A DNA stretch of 64,000 nt from Acorus gramineus (taxonomy: Eukaryota > Streptophyta > Magnoliopsida > Acorales > Acoraceae), in assembly GCA_030737835.1 (NCBI GenBank), contig CM060853.1, positions 18,224,895 through 18,288,894 of the forward strand, given 5' to 3'. Shown one piece after another: positions 39,201-50,000 of the stretch. Every line of letters starts with the position of its first letter. Position 1 is the first letter of the stretch. The position numbers were made by a program, and so were the translations under genes. The notes beneath the pieces were generated by a model, which was not told the DNA's origin, made no database searches, and was given only the letters and a program-made list of their open reading frames with translations.

Positions 39201-42200
39201 ATTTGAATTAAATGAACAGGCACATAATTTTCCATTAACATCAGTAAGGGGTTATTACATTAAAAAATGCAGTGCTCAATCTATTAATATAAACTCCAAA
39301 AAAGAAATACAAATTCACTGTGATTTCTTTAAGCTTCTGATATTTTCAACAAAGATTAACTTAAAAATTAATGATCATTTTCTCTACCCCTCTAACTAGC
39401 ATCCAACACCATCATATCAGCCTCAGGAAACATGAGATGCAAACAAAACCACCCTCTTCCACCACCCAAAAAAAAAACACCGTCATAGGAAAATTGCAGT
39501 ATGGATGCAGTGTGGGAAACGAAAACTTAAGGTTGAAATATACAGCACCTGTGCCACGACGTAAATTGGAATGGTGCCAATCCAGGATGGAGTTAATTTT
39601 AGCCCTCTTGAAAAGATCAGCTGGATACCTTACAGAAAGGAATGTCAACATAATTACCCTCGGAACAAGAAGTGCTCAGTGGACAAACATACAAGAATGA
39701 CATAAAGAAAATTAACTTTAAAATTATCAAATAATATGAACTAAAAACCACTGTTTCTTAGCTGACCAGTGCATTACTGATCCCAAAAAAAGCAATCACC
39801 CATCTTATAATAATTTAAAGGTCCATCTCAATCACATAAATAGTATAAATGAGTGAGAAAAAAAATTGGGTCTTACTTTATTTTTCATCTTAATAGGAAT
39901 TTGTAAATCACAACTGTAATTTCTACTAATATATCTTTTATCCAACCTTAATTGGCTATCTTCTTGCATGGGAGTAATAAAAATATTCACCTACATCTTT
40001 CCCAAAAAAATGACAATCTTAGAAATGGAAGCTTTGTTTTCATCTTTCCTGTACATGAATCCCCCCATTCCATAACTGAGGTCCATTTACAAGATACATG
40101 GTTCAAAGGATCAAGAAAAGTGCCTCTTTTACCATTTTTTTAGAACACAGCCAACCCTTTTGCTTTACTTCCAGTTTATGAGAAGGCAACACCACTACCA
40201 AATCGAAACAAAATTCCAATCAGTTGCTATCCACAAAAAAAAAAAACTGCCAGCAAACAATCATAGATGGCATGACTTATAATTTTGACAAGAGGAGAAG
40301 AAATGCAGAAATTCACAGTACCAATGATCTGAAACTCCAGGGAATGCGCAAGAAAGATAGATCAATATGGCATGGCTGCAAAAAAAAAAACATTTGAACA
40401 AGGTCAACGGTTAAAGAAACAGCATTTTGATATTGTATCTATGCTAAATATCCAAAATGGTGAAGCCTAAACAAACAGGAATTCCTCACCAAAGTTAAGA
40501 AACAGCTAAAAGATACATTATTTCATTTGAAATAACCTAATATTTATCTAACTGAGTACACAGATAATTAGCAACAATGGGCGATGATGATGATGCTACA
40601 ATCATAATACCTAAAAAGTGATGTATAAAATAATGAGATATTTAATATATATCATATTTATAGTCAAGGTAATTTTTTACTCATAATGTTTGAATAACAC
40701 AGGAGAACATTTACTGCATAACTGAGCTTCAAGTTATATTAAACTTTAACTCATAGGATCTATGCTTAGTAATAATAGGTGATTAATTTATAACTCCATC
40801 AAAGCACCTCACCTATCTGAATAGTTTCAAATGAATAGATAGGAGTAGGTTTCAAAATTTTGTATATGGGAAAGGCTATGGATTGCATTGAACAGAACAA
40901 ACTGACACCCTCGCATTATTTCATTTTATTGCATCATTCACAAGCTCCAGTTATGCAAACACAACCCCTACATGTTCATACTACTTTAAATTTCTTGAGG
41001 ACAGGATTTGTGTTGATGATAAGGTGGCGAAATATTTTAGCTTCCACTATATTATAAGTCCTTTACAAGACCTTATTTACTAAAATCCTCTCAGGTTCAA
41101 CTCCTCTCTAGAACCATGAGCAACATATTCCAGCGTCTTAACTATTACATTGTCTTATTAGAGTGATAATTGATAAACTGACAAGCACAAAATTTAAGTC
41201 AAACCTAGGAACATAAATTCATGATGTTCAGTTATCTTTCAATAATATATACAAACCAAGAACACTGTCTTTACAAAATTCAAACTGCTTCAGTTAACAG
41301 GCATTGCGATGGAGCACTCAAGCAATTGGAGTCAAGTGGGGGACTTATGCATTTCTCTTTCATGAGTATTTGGACAGTGAAGTGATAATCACATCTTACA
41401 TGAAACAAGAATGAAAAGAGACTATAGGGAAGTTTACAATACATTAAACTTGTACAAAAATTTATTCTAGTGGACAACCATATAGCTTTCCCACATTCTT
41501 TTTTTTAATATATAACCCTTGTTCAGAAAGGGTCAATTTCTTATAAGTTCATTGACAACTTCAACAATGCTCCATGCATGAGGGGAGAAAGAAAAACAAT
41601 GGATACAATGCATCAACAGAAAAAAGTCCAACTGTTCAAGAACTCATCCAACTTGACACACAAATGACAGTTCATATAACAGATAAAAACATCAAAGCAC
41701 CCTCATCAAATTCGAAAACATTATTTTTGCCTGGAACATTATTTCCAGTTAATATGAAGTTACTCTTTACAAAACGAGTCCTGGATCATTATGAGTTTGA
41801 ATCAGCATGCAGTGTAGAAGTCGTGATGTCATCTTTGCAGACACAAACACAAGGTGATAATGCAGAATGGCATGAAACATAAATAAAATAACTTGCAGAA
41901 CAGATTCTATATAGTATTCAGTGAACTGATTAATTTTTACACCTTCACAATCTACAACTTCATGGACAATGCAATGAGGTTGAGCCATCCAGAGTTGAGC
42001 ACTTCACATGGAACCCACAGGACACAGTTGAAGATCCCTCTCATTATAACATTATACAAGCTTCCAAAAAACTACCATGAACCTCATGTCCCCATCTCCT
42101 ACACAACACCCCCCGCCCCCAACCAAAAATATATATATATATATATATATTATTGTTATTATTATTAATAAATAAAGAAATAAGATACCTCTCAAAAAGC

Positions 42201-42912
42201 TTAAATCTTCCATCAACTATAGCCGGTACTTGTCCCATAGGGTTTATTTCTGAAACAACAACAAAATTTCCATCATTAAAAAAAAACACTCAATAATTAG
42301 TTCTAATAAAAAGTTAAGAATCCCAACATCTTTATCACATGTCACTATACAGTTGGCACAAACTCGCAATGATCGCATGCTGTGCATCATTGTTAAGTCG
42401 TCACATGATCACAATTAATCAGAAATGCTCAATTTCTCAAGACATAAAAATCACTCATTTAGAACAGATTCTTCCAATATGGATACAATCAATCACTGAA
42501 TAGGGAACCAAGAGAATGAAATCCACCACCAAATCAAATTACTCACTCTATCATTCACTTTATCAACTTTTTTTTTTTTGCTTGTAAAAGCTACACACAA
42601 CGACATAAAGAATTGCATCAAAGGACTTCTGAAGAAAATCCGTAGGGTATTTACCTTTGAATTCGGGGGTCCGATGTTGACCCTTTAATAACACTATCCT
42701 GATCTCCTCAAAATCAATCTTGTTCAACCTAAAATACAAATCAAACAAAGAACAAAAAAAAAAAATCAATCTCCTCCACTATCAGAAAACAAGAACTGAA
42801 GAAGAGTAGAAGATCGAATTGCAGAGGGTCAGAGTGAATGTTTTTACTTGCAGAAGATCAAGACCGCCCGTGACGGTTGTGACATGCGATCGGCGTAGAT
42901 CTTCAGCTTCAT
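36240..42912 (-). CDS. GSTT1: Theta-class glutathione S-transferase with peroxisomal SKL tail, 250 aa
   Basis: Conjugates glutathione to electrophiles and reduces organic hydroperoxides. Exons: 42912-42848, 42728-42655, 42249-42189, 40375-40322, 39628-39549, 38239-38034, 36452-36240; total 753 bp with a TGA stop. The N-terminal thioredoxin-like domain starts MKLKIYADRMSQPSRAVLIF, where Ser11 fits the theta-class catalytic serine. NPMGQVPAIVDG holds the cis-Pro glutathione loop, and FERSHAILIYLS (the phase junction gives Ser) completes that domain. The alpha-helical C-terminal domain follows (YPADLFKRAKINSILDWHHS; FLLGSHQPSIADLSLVCEIM). The last three residues are SKL, a canonical PTS1, so the enzyme probably works in peroxisomes; plant theta GSTs are known for this. 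Introns are long (up to about 1.8 kb) and one holds foldback sequence. Confidence 0.95.
37094..37940. mobile_element. Compound foldback (Mutator-like) sequence in GSTT intron 6
   Basis: Two left-end-like starts (GGAAAAAATCGATGTAGCTC at 37094 and GGAAAAAATCAATATAACTC near 37275) face a right end GAAGATTTTTCCC at 37940. Blocks such as CTGAAATCTTCTTAAAATCA in the left half have inverted matches in the right half (TGATTTTAAGAAGATTTCAG-like). I could not find a clean target duplication. It looks like one element inserted into another, or an internally rearranged one. Confidence 0.55.
42129..42151. repeat. (AT)n microsatellite
   Basis: About eleven AT units in GSTT intron 3, just 40 bp beyond the exon 3 donor. 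Confidence 0.9.
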
Positions 42913-42985
42913 CTCTTCCTGTTTTTCGGATTCTGGGTTGCCTCTGATTTTTTTCGGGACTGCTATTATTATTTGAGTTTTTTTT

Positions 42986-43345
42986 TATGAGGCCCTCTTA
43001 AGGAGACCGGATCCCCAATTCGGTCAGTTCGGTCATTATCAAACTCGACAACGTAAAAATTGAATTGCACTATTTATAAATTGAACTACATAATTAATTA
43101 TTGGATATATATTTCACTCTCTTATTGGATACCGATGATATTTAGGAATTCATATTTTCTTCAATAGTTGATTGTTCATATTTTCTTCAATAGTTGATTG
43201 GATTAAATAAGAGAGTGAAATATATATCCAACAATTGATTGTGCAGTTCGATTTATAAGTGATGCAGTTCGATTTTTAAGTGATCCAGTTCGATACTAAC
43301 CGAACTGACCGGATCCAGTCCTGACTGGATCCGGTCACCTCATTA
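42986..43345. mobile_element. Foldback MITE just upstream of the GSTT start codon
   Basis: The left arm (GACCGGATCC, CGGTCAGTTCGGT, then GGATATATATTTCACTCTCT) is matched inverted on the right (AGAGAGTGAAATATATATCC, then ACCGAACTGACCGGATCC). Each arm is about 150 bp, with a tandem TTCATATTTTCTTCAATAGT in the centre. It begins about 75 bp upstream of the GSTT ATG, so it lies in the promoter or leader. The target duplication is not clear. Confidence 0.75.
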
Positions 43346-43969
43346 AGCCATATTTATTAGATCGGCCAAGCAAACTCAATCACTTAAAAATGACTCAGCT
43401 TCATCTGTCTCGCATATTTATAAAGATGAAATACATATGACAAATAAACTATAGAAATATCTAAATCAATCATTTGGTTAAATTTTACTTAAAAAAATAT
43501 TTTTTAAACGGTGAAATGATTTCAGTAACCCTATATTATTTGCTATTTAAACATCATCACATATATTTAATTGGTTAACACCTCAATTAACCAACATTAA
43601 TATAAAAAATTAATTTGTGCATGAATTTTGTTATTATTTTTGTATATATAAATACATCATTAAGAGTTAAATCATAAAAATTTACAAAATTCGTTATAAA
43701 ATTATTTTTAGACATTCTAAACTATATAAAATCTTTTGAGACACTTATATATGTTTAATATTATACAAAAAAAAAAATTCTTATGCATGACATTTATAAA
43801 ATAGAAATAACTAAAAAAATTGAAAAAAAAAGTTAGAAAAAATCCAAAAAATTATTGTAAATTTATGAATGACAATTTTAACATTTTGATAGCATGTTTA
43901 AAAAAAATTAATAACATGTAATAGCACTCTCAAATAAAAATCATTTTTTATATTGATCTTATTTTTCAA

Positions 43970-44150
43970 TTAGTTGATGATTATGAAAAGTTATAAATAC
44001 GACGAGAGAAAGTTTAAAAATTACATAAGGGTATGTTAGTTTTTTAGTTTCTAAATTTGAGAAATGAAACTTTTTTAAATATAGTTTTAAAAAATAGCTG
44101 ATTTAGTTATTTTCAACTTTTAGATGTTTTTTTTAGATATTTTCCATTTA
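43970..44150. mobile_element. Remnant related to the foldback element at 24614-25394
   Basis: It shares the order AATTACATAAGGGTATGTTAG, then TTTTAAAAAATAGCTGATTT and a TTTCAACTTTTAGATG-like end with the right arm of the 24.6-kb element. No matching left arm is evident, so it is a one-armed or eroded copy. Confidence 0.4.
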
Positions 44151-44522
44151 TAAAATATGTAAAAAAAAAATTAACGAAATATATATCTAGTTACAGTAAG
44201 TAAAAGTAACCGTAAATGGTTCATAAAATGGATTCCAGTATAACAACCCTCTATCTATGTCAGATCAAAAATGATTCTAACTTGTCTAACTTTATCACCA
44301 TTATTGTACATATGTGGGTTTTGATTTTTTTTTCAGTATATATTTTATTAATAAAATATATTTTTAACATAAATAAAATACATATTTGTATAAATTAAAT
44401 GCATATATTTATATTTTTTCATAATGGAATATATATACCAATGTAGTTATTGAATAATGTGACTATATTAGTGGCATGACTACTATAAAGAAGATTGTAT
44501 AACATAGCCCCTGTTTTTTTCT

Positions 44523-45332
44523 GGTATAAGACTGTGGATAAACCTGGATAATCCTGGATAAGAATTTTTAAGTATTTGTTTATCCTATATAACTCCTGAT
44601 AAAATATGTCAGAATAAACCCTGATAAAGTGGTATATGAATTCTAATCAACCCCTAGAATTAAAGTTATCCTAGGTTATTGCACCTAAAGAATATGTTGG
44701 CTCACTGTCACATCAATCATCATCACCTCTTATTTAGAGCATCTCCAATATATATGTTAGCTAAACAAGATGTTAAAGTACCATGTCAGCACTCCACTAC
44801 ACACTCATTTATTACATTCCTATTTAATTGGTTATTGTTGCTTCAATGGACTAGCTAAATAAACTAGCCAAACCAAAAGTGCGCCCCACCTTTCCACCCA
44901 CTCAACCTCTCAAATGTATTTTTTATTATTTTTTTAAGAAGAACTATCACGTGGGACCCACATTTGGCTAGCTAAAACACTAGCTACAGTTAGCATGAAA
45001 GATAACATCTGACACGTGGGGCCCACATTTAACTTCCTCTTAACATCTCCATTGGAGCAACATTTTTACATGTTATGTAAAATATAACACTAACATATTA
45101 GTTAACATATCAATTGAAGATGCTCTAAATCACCTGTCAAATAAACTATCATTATTATTTTTACTTTTTATAAATCATTATCCATACTTTATTCACACTT
45201 TATCCAAATAACAAAACATTTATTCCTACGTTTACCAACGAGAATAATTCAAAACACAATCAAACACAAAATCATTTTATCCTTATTTATGCTCACTTAT
45301 ATTTGGATAAATGTATACCCTATAATAAAACT
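44523..45332. mobile_element. Outer MITE-like element rich in GGATAA motifs, interrupted by another MITE
   Basis: The left part repeats CTGGATAA motifs (GTGGATAAACCTGGATAATC). The right part carries the complementary TTATCC motifs (TTTATCCAAATAAC, TTTTATCC) and ends GGATAAATGTATACCC, matching inverted the left GGTATAAGACTG...GGATAA. The MITE at 44738-45127 sits between the halves. Target duplication not found. Confidence 0.4.
44738..45127. mobile_element. MITE with GAGCATCTCCAAT ends, nested in another element
   Basis: The left end GAGCATCTCCAAT and right end ATTGAAGATGCTC are inverted with one mismatch. Both are flanked by TTTA and TAAA, giving at least a TA duplication. Internal TTAGCTA and TAACAT motifs recur in both halves. 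GAGCATCTCCA ends are frequent among plant MITEs. About 390 bp, no coding sequence. Confidence 0.7.
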
Positions 45333-45425
45333 TATCTCCATTCCACACAAGAGAGAAGGGTATTAACATTTTTTTTTTTAAGTGTCATTATGATGTACAA
45401 AATAGTCAAATCACTATTATTATTA

Positions 45426-45844
45426 GGGTAAAATGCATTTGGACCCCTAAAAATGGTAAAACTTATATAAACATCCCTTGAAATTCAAAAACATGCATTT
45501 ACACCCGCTACCATTAGTTTTTCCGTTAAGATGAGACAAAAATATTTTAAAATTATTATATTACCTTTTAATTAATTTTCTAAATTTTTAAAAAATAGCC
45601 AATGAATTAACTATGGATATGTTATGTGAACATTAATTAATACAGGAATTAACTCTTCAAATACATTTGAATGCATTTTTTGTGAGAATTAATTCACACA
45701 ATAGTTAATTAAAAGATTATTGTACTTTTCTCTCTATCTTAACGGAAAATACAACGGCAAAGTGTATAAATGCATGTTTTTGAACTTCAAAAGGTGTTTC
45801 TACATATTTCAAAAACTTTAAAGAGATCCAAACGCATTTTACCC
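45426..45844. mobile_element. Mutator-like foldback element with near-exact 9-bp target duplication
   Basis: The ends GGGTAAAATGCATTTGGA and TCCAAACGCATTTTACCC are inverted. The flanks are TTATTATTA (45417-45425) and TTTTTATTA (45845-45853), one mismatch. Complementary arms include AAAAACATGCATTTACAC against GTGTATAAATGCATGTTTTT. 419 bp, no coding sequence. Confidence 0.8.
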
Positions 45845-45854
45845 TTTTTATTAT

Positions 45855-46781
45855 GGGCGAGGTTATAGCCACCCATTACTTATCCTACCCACCCCATAAA
45901 GAAATTGATTTATCTCATATCTAACCCACCCCACGAGTTCGACATAAACAATATCTTTTGTGTTCAAGATTGTTCGACATGGATCATGTCGATCATGAAC
46001 CAAAAAACGATGTCTTCTATATTTAAGGTGATTTGACATGGATTATGTTGATCGTGAATGATAATGTACGTATGATGCGATAATATTTTTTGCTATAACC
46101 TATATTCATTTAGGTGTAGGGCGATTGTTTTTTGCGGTGTTGTCAACCGACAAAAACATTGGAGAGCTGGAATGTGTTGAATGAATAATTGACTTTCATG
46201 AATAAAGTCAAACAAAGTGATATGTGGTCATTGATTATAATATATCAATACAAACAATGTGTACCCACTTTTATTTTCTAGATTCATGAGATAAACATGT
46301 TGGTGATTGTATCACAAACATTATAATTCAATAAGATTTAATTACATCAAATATTTTAACACTTTATTATCAAAGTAAATTTAAGTTGTCAATACAAGAG
46401 TCAACCTGGTATCAATTCGTCAACAATAACTACGTCGATCACATATCAGAAATTTTTGGTCTCTGTTCAACATGATCCATGTCGAATCAACTTAAACACA
46501 TAAAACATCATCTATGTCAAATGAGAACGAACTAAGGTTTTTAGTTTTCGATTGACATGATCCATATCGAACCACTTTAAACAAAGAAGACATTGTCTAT
46601 ATCGAATTGAAATTAAAATGTGACTAAGATTTTTGATTCCCAACGACATAATCCATATCGAACAATTTTACTTACCAAAGACATCATCTATGTTAAACTC
46701 GTGAGGTGAGTTAGATATAAGATTTTTCTTTAAATAAATAGGATGGGTAGGATAAGTAGTGGGGTGGCTATAACCGCGCCC
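45855..46781. mobile_element. Second Mutator-like foldback element, abutting the first
   Basis: The left end GGGCGAGGTTATAGCCACCC and inverted right end GGGTGGCTATAACCGCGCCC-like are flanked by identical TTTTATTAT (45846-45854 and 46782-46790). Inside, motifs such as GACATGGATCATGTCGATCA recur in both orientations. 927 bp, no coding sequence. Its left target copy overlaps the right target copy of the neighbour at 45426-45844. Confidence 0.85.
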
Positions 46782-47041
46782 TTTTATTATTACACATGAT
46801 TGACTCCATCAAACCAATCTAGTGGGAGCTGTGACTCCACACAGAGCAGATAGAGAGAGCCCATTCACAAATGAATGAGGAGCCAAACTACCGACCCCTT
46901 TTATTTTGTTCTGGCATTCACAGTTCTAACATAACAGCATCCCTTTTGCAATCATAAATCTTACATTATTAAACCCCACAAAAAAGGGATAATATATACA
47001 TAAACATTCTTTCAATGAAATGTCCACCAACTGTAAGTTGT

Positions 47042-50000
47042 TTATTCAACCTTGATTCCCCTACACTGAAAAGTCTCCAACTTCTTCGGCCTCCTGTAAT
47101 TCTTCAACAACAGAGAACAGCAAACCACACTGACTGATGAGGCTGCCATTGCTGCGCCTGCTATCCATGGTGGCAGCCGGAATCCCGTTGATGGGAAGAG
47201 CACTCCGGCGGCAATGGGGATACCAATGATGTTATAACCAATTGCCCAGATGTAGTTCAAACGGATTCGGGAGAAGGTCTTCTTCGATAGATCGATGGCG
47301 GTGATCACGTCCTCCAGGTTGCTTCTCATGAGTACAATGTCTGCTGCTTCAATAGCGATATCTGTACCAGCTCCGATTGCCATACCAACGTCGGCAGCCA
47401 CCAGGGCTGGCGAGTCGTTGATCCCATCTCCTACCATTGCCACAGTCAGGCCAGACATCTGCAATGAAATGTGATTGAAACATGTATTAAACTTGAACTC
47501 TTCAATGGTAAACTTTTATGAATGAAACATAAACCAATCTTACTGGAGAATTCAAACATGAACTCCCTGAGAATAGATAAGAGAGTAGAGAGTTTTGGCT
47601 ACTGTGTTTCATTAAGATCAACAAAGTTCAAAAAACATGTTTTCGACTTCAAATCTTTATTTTCACACCATCAATTAAATCCACATTTCAAATTCTCGTA
47701 TAAGAGCAACAATCGTCAATTTCTATTTCTTTTTTGCATAGAAATACATTTTTTGATGTAAGATAGTTTAGCTATGGGCTACCATCAATTTGTGTGTTCT
47801 TGCATGGTTGTGTATGTCATAACATATACAAACTATTACCGTGAGAGGAAATGAGTGGATCTTACTGTCATCTGCATAGTTGCAGAAACATATCAAACAC
47901 AAGTTCTTAGCAAATGATGGAGTGTGAAAACATTTCATGCCATAGTTTCCAGTGTAGCACTAAAATCTACTGTATCTTCTTTTTATCACCCGATACTAGA
48001 TATTTAGATATGGATGACCCTATACTGGAGACAGAGATTAAGGTTCAAGAAATATGCAGGGATCTACAAACATCATATACAATATAATATTAAATGTTAA
48101 TGCATTGTCACATGCGGAGGAAAAAAATGTATAAATTTTTTTAGTTTTCCGCACCTGTAGTTCCTTCACTTTCTCAGCCTTCTGTTCTGGCTTGGCTTCT
48201 GCTATAACTGTTTCAATCCCGACCTCCTTAGCGATTGAGTTTGCAGTGCCCCAGTTATCACCAGTAACCAGAATGCTCTTTACCTTCATGGACTTGAGGA
48301 TCGAAATGACATCTTGGGCACCAACCTTCAGTGGGTCAGATATGGCTATCACACCTATCACCTCACCATCCATGGAAACCAAGATCCCCGTCTGTGCCAA
48401 ATTTTCTGCTTCCATGAGAATTTCTTCGGCATGAGATGGGACCAAAATGTTGCTTTCTATCATCAAACTCTTGTTCCCCACAATAATTTCTTTGTTCCTG
48501 ACAACAGCCTTCACACCATGGCCTGTGACAGAAGTGAAATCCCGTGCTTCAGGCCATACACAATTTTCTTCCACTCTGAACTTTTTTGCATATTCAACAA
48601 TTGCTTTGGCCAAAGGGTGCTCGCTATTTACCTATAGAAGAGGAAGTAAAAGCAAACTATTTTATTTAATCATAACAGAGAGTAAAACCAACAAGTTTTA
48701 CAGCCATATCATTGTTTGCAACGTAGGTTGATTAAAGTAAAGTGAAAAATAATGTGTATAAAGATTATTTCATAGTTGCCAGTACTATCTGATTCATAAC
48801 CTCATAGAAGGAAAATAAAAGGCAAGAAATATGTATGGCTTACCTCAGCAGCTGCAACCAGTTGATAGAAATCTCGCAAAACCATATTTTTTAGAAGCCT
48901 AGTGCTAACAACTACAGGCTTTCCAATGGTGAGCGTCCCTGTCTTGTCAAACACAATGCAGTTCACCTGTAGAATGTAAAATGCTCTAAGTTATGCAAGG
49001 TGCTTGACCAACAAAAATCACCAAACATTAGGCTGTAACAAAGTGGCCTTAGAGATGGTAATGGAAAACGTCTATTCTCCATGTTTAAATTGTCACAAGG
49101 ACTGAAGTGATACAAAATATGATACCTATCCAAGGTGGCACAAAATTTCTACCAAACTTTAATAAATTTGAGACATGACAGATGCCAATATCCGTAATAT
49201 AGTAATTTAATCAAGATATATTTCAACTAAAACAATGTCAAACAAATCTATGAAAAAATCATACCTTATTAAACAAAACCCTGAGCTTTCCATGCATACA
49301 CAACATTTACTTAATCTACGTAGTTCTTGACATACATATTCATACTTTTGTTTCTTAGGAGACAGAAACCAGGAGCCTTCATTAATAATTTGGAGCTATA
49401 GGTGCTGAGAATTTGATCATTGCTGATTCAAATTTTCACTTGGTACAGAGAGATTCAGATACAAAGGGCGAGTCTTTTATGGTTTAGTCTACCCAATAAT
49501 GGAATTGCTTTTAACAAATATCCGAACTCCTAAATATAATTTATCTGGGATTGACCATTGCAGTTTCATAGCCTTCTCATTCAGGTTATCCATGAAATGG
49601 GGGAACTAATTGGAGTACTTGCCACCCAAACCTGAGGTTGAGACTGATGTTTTTTTCTTGATAGAAATGGTAGGTATCATGCCCTGATATATTCAAATCA
49701 AGACAAAATGCCCAAAGAGAAACAAAACAAACCAGAGGTTGAGACTGAAGTTGAACGAAAAATATGAAAAATTCAAATTTCAGGAAAAAGCAAATATATA
49801 AATTTCATACTAACCTTGTGAGCACTTTCCAGTGCTTGACCCCCTTTAATCAGTACACCTTGCGATGCACCCACACCAGTACCAACCATAACTGCAGTGG
49901 GAGTTGCGAGACCAAGTGCACATGGACAAGCTATAACCATGACAGAGATTCCAAATTGAAGAGCCAATTGGAAGCTATCCATAGAAGCTGGTATCCATAA

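Larger units (their letters stand above)
42913..47041. other. Spacer between GSTT start and HMA5 stop
   Basis: Almost entirely mobile DNA and AT-rich filler: a foldback element at 42986-43345, a remnant near 43970-44150, a nested MITE pair at 44523-45332, and two adjacent foldback elements at 45426-46781. HMA5 3' UTR probably occupies part of 46880-47041. No gene is supported. Confidence 0.7.

Noticed and set aside
41574-41882. 102-codon plus-strand frame in GSTT intron 3
   Set aside because: It has no known motif and lies in an intron of a well-supported minus-strand gene, so it is probably chance in low-stop sequence.
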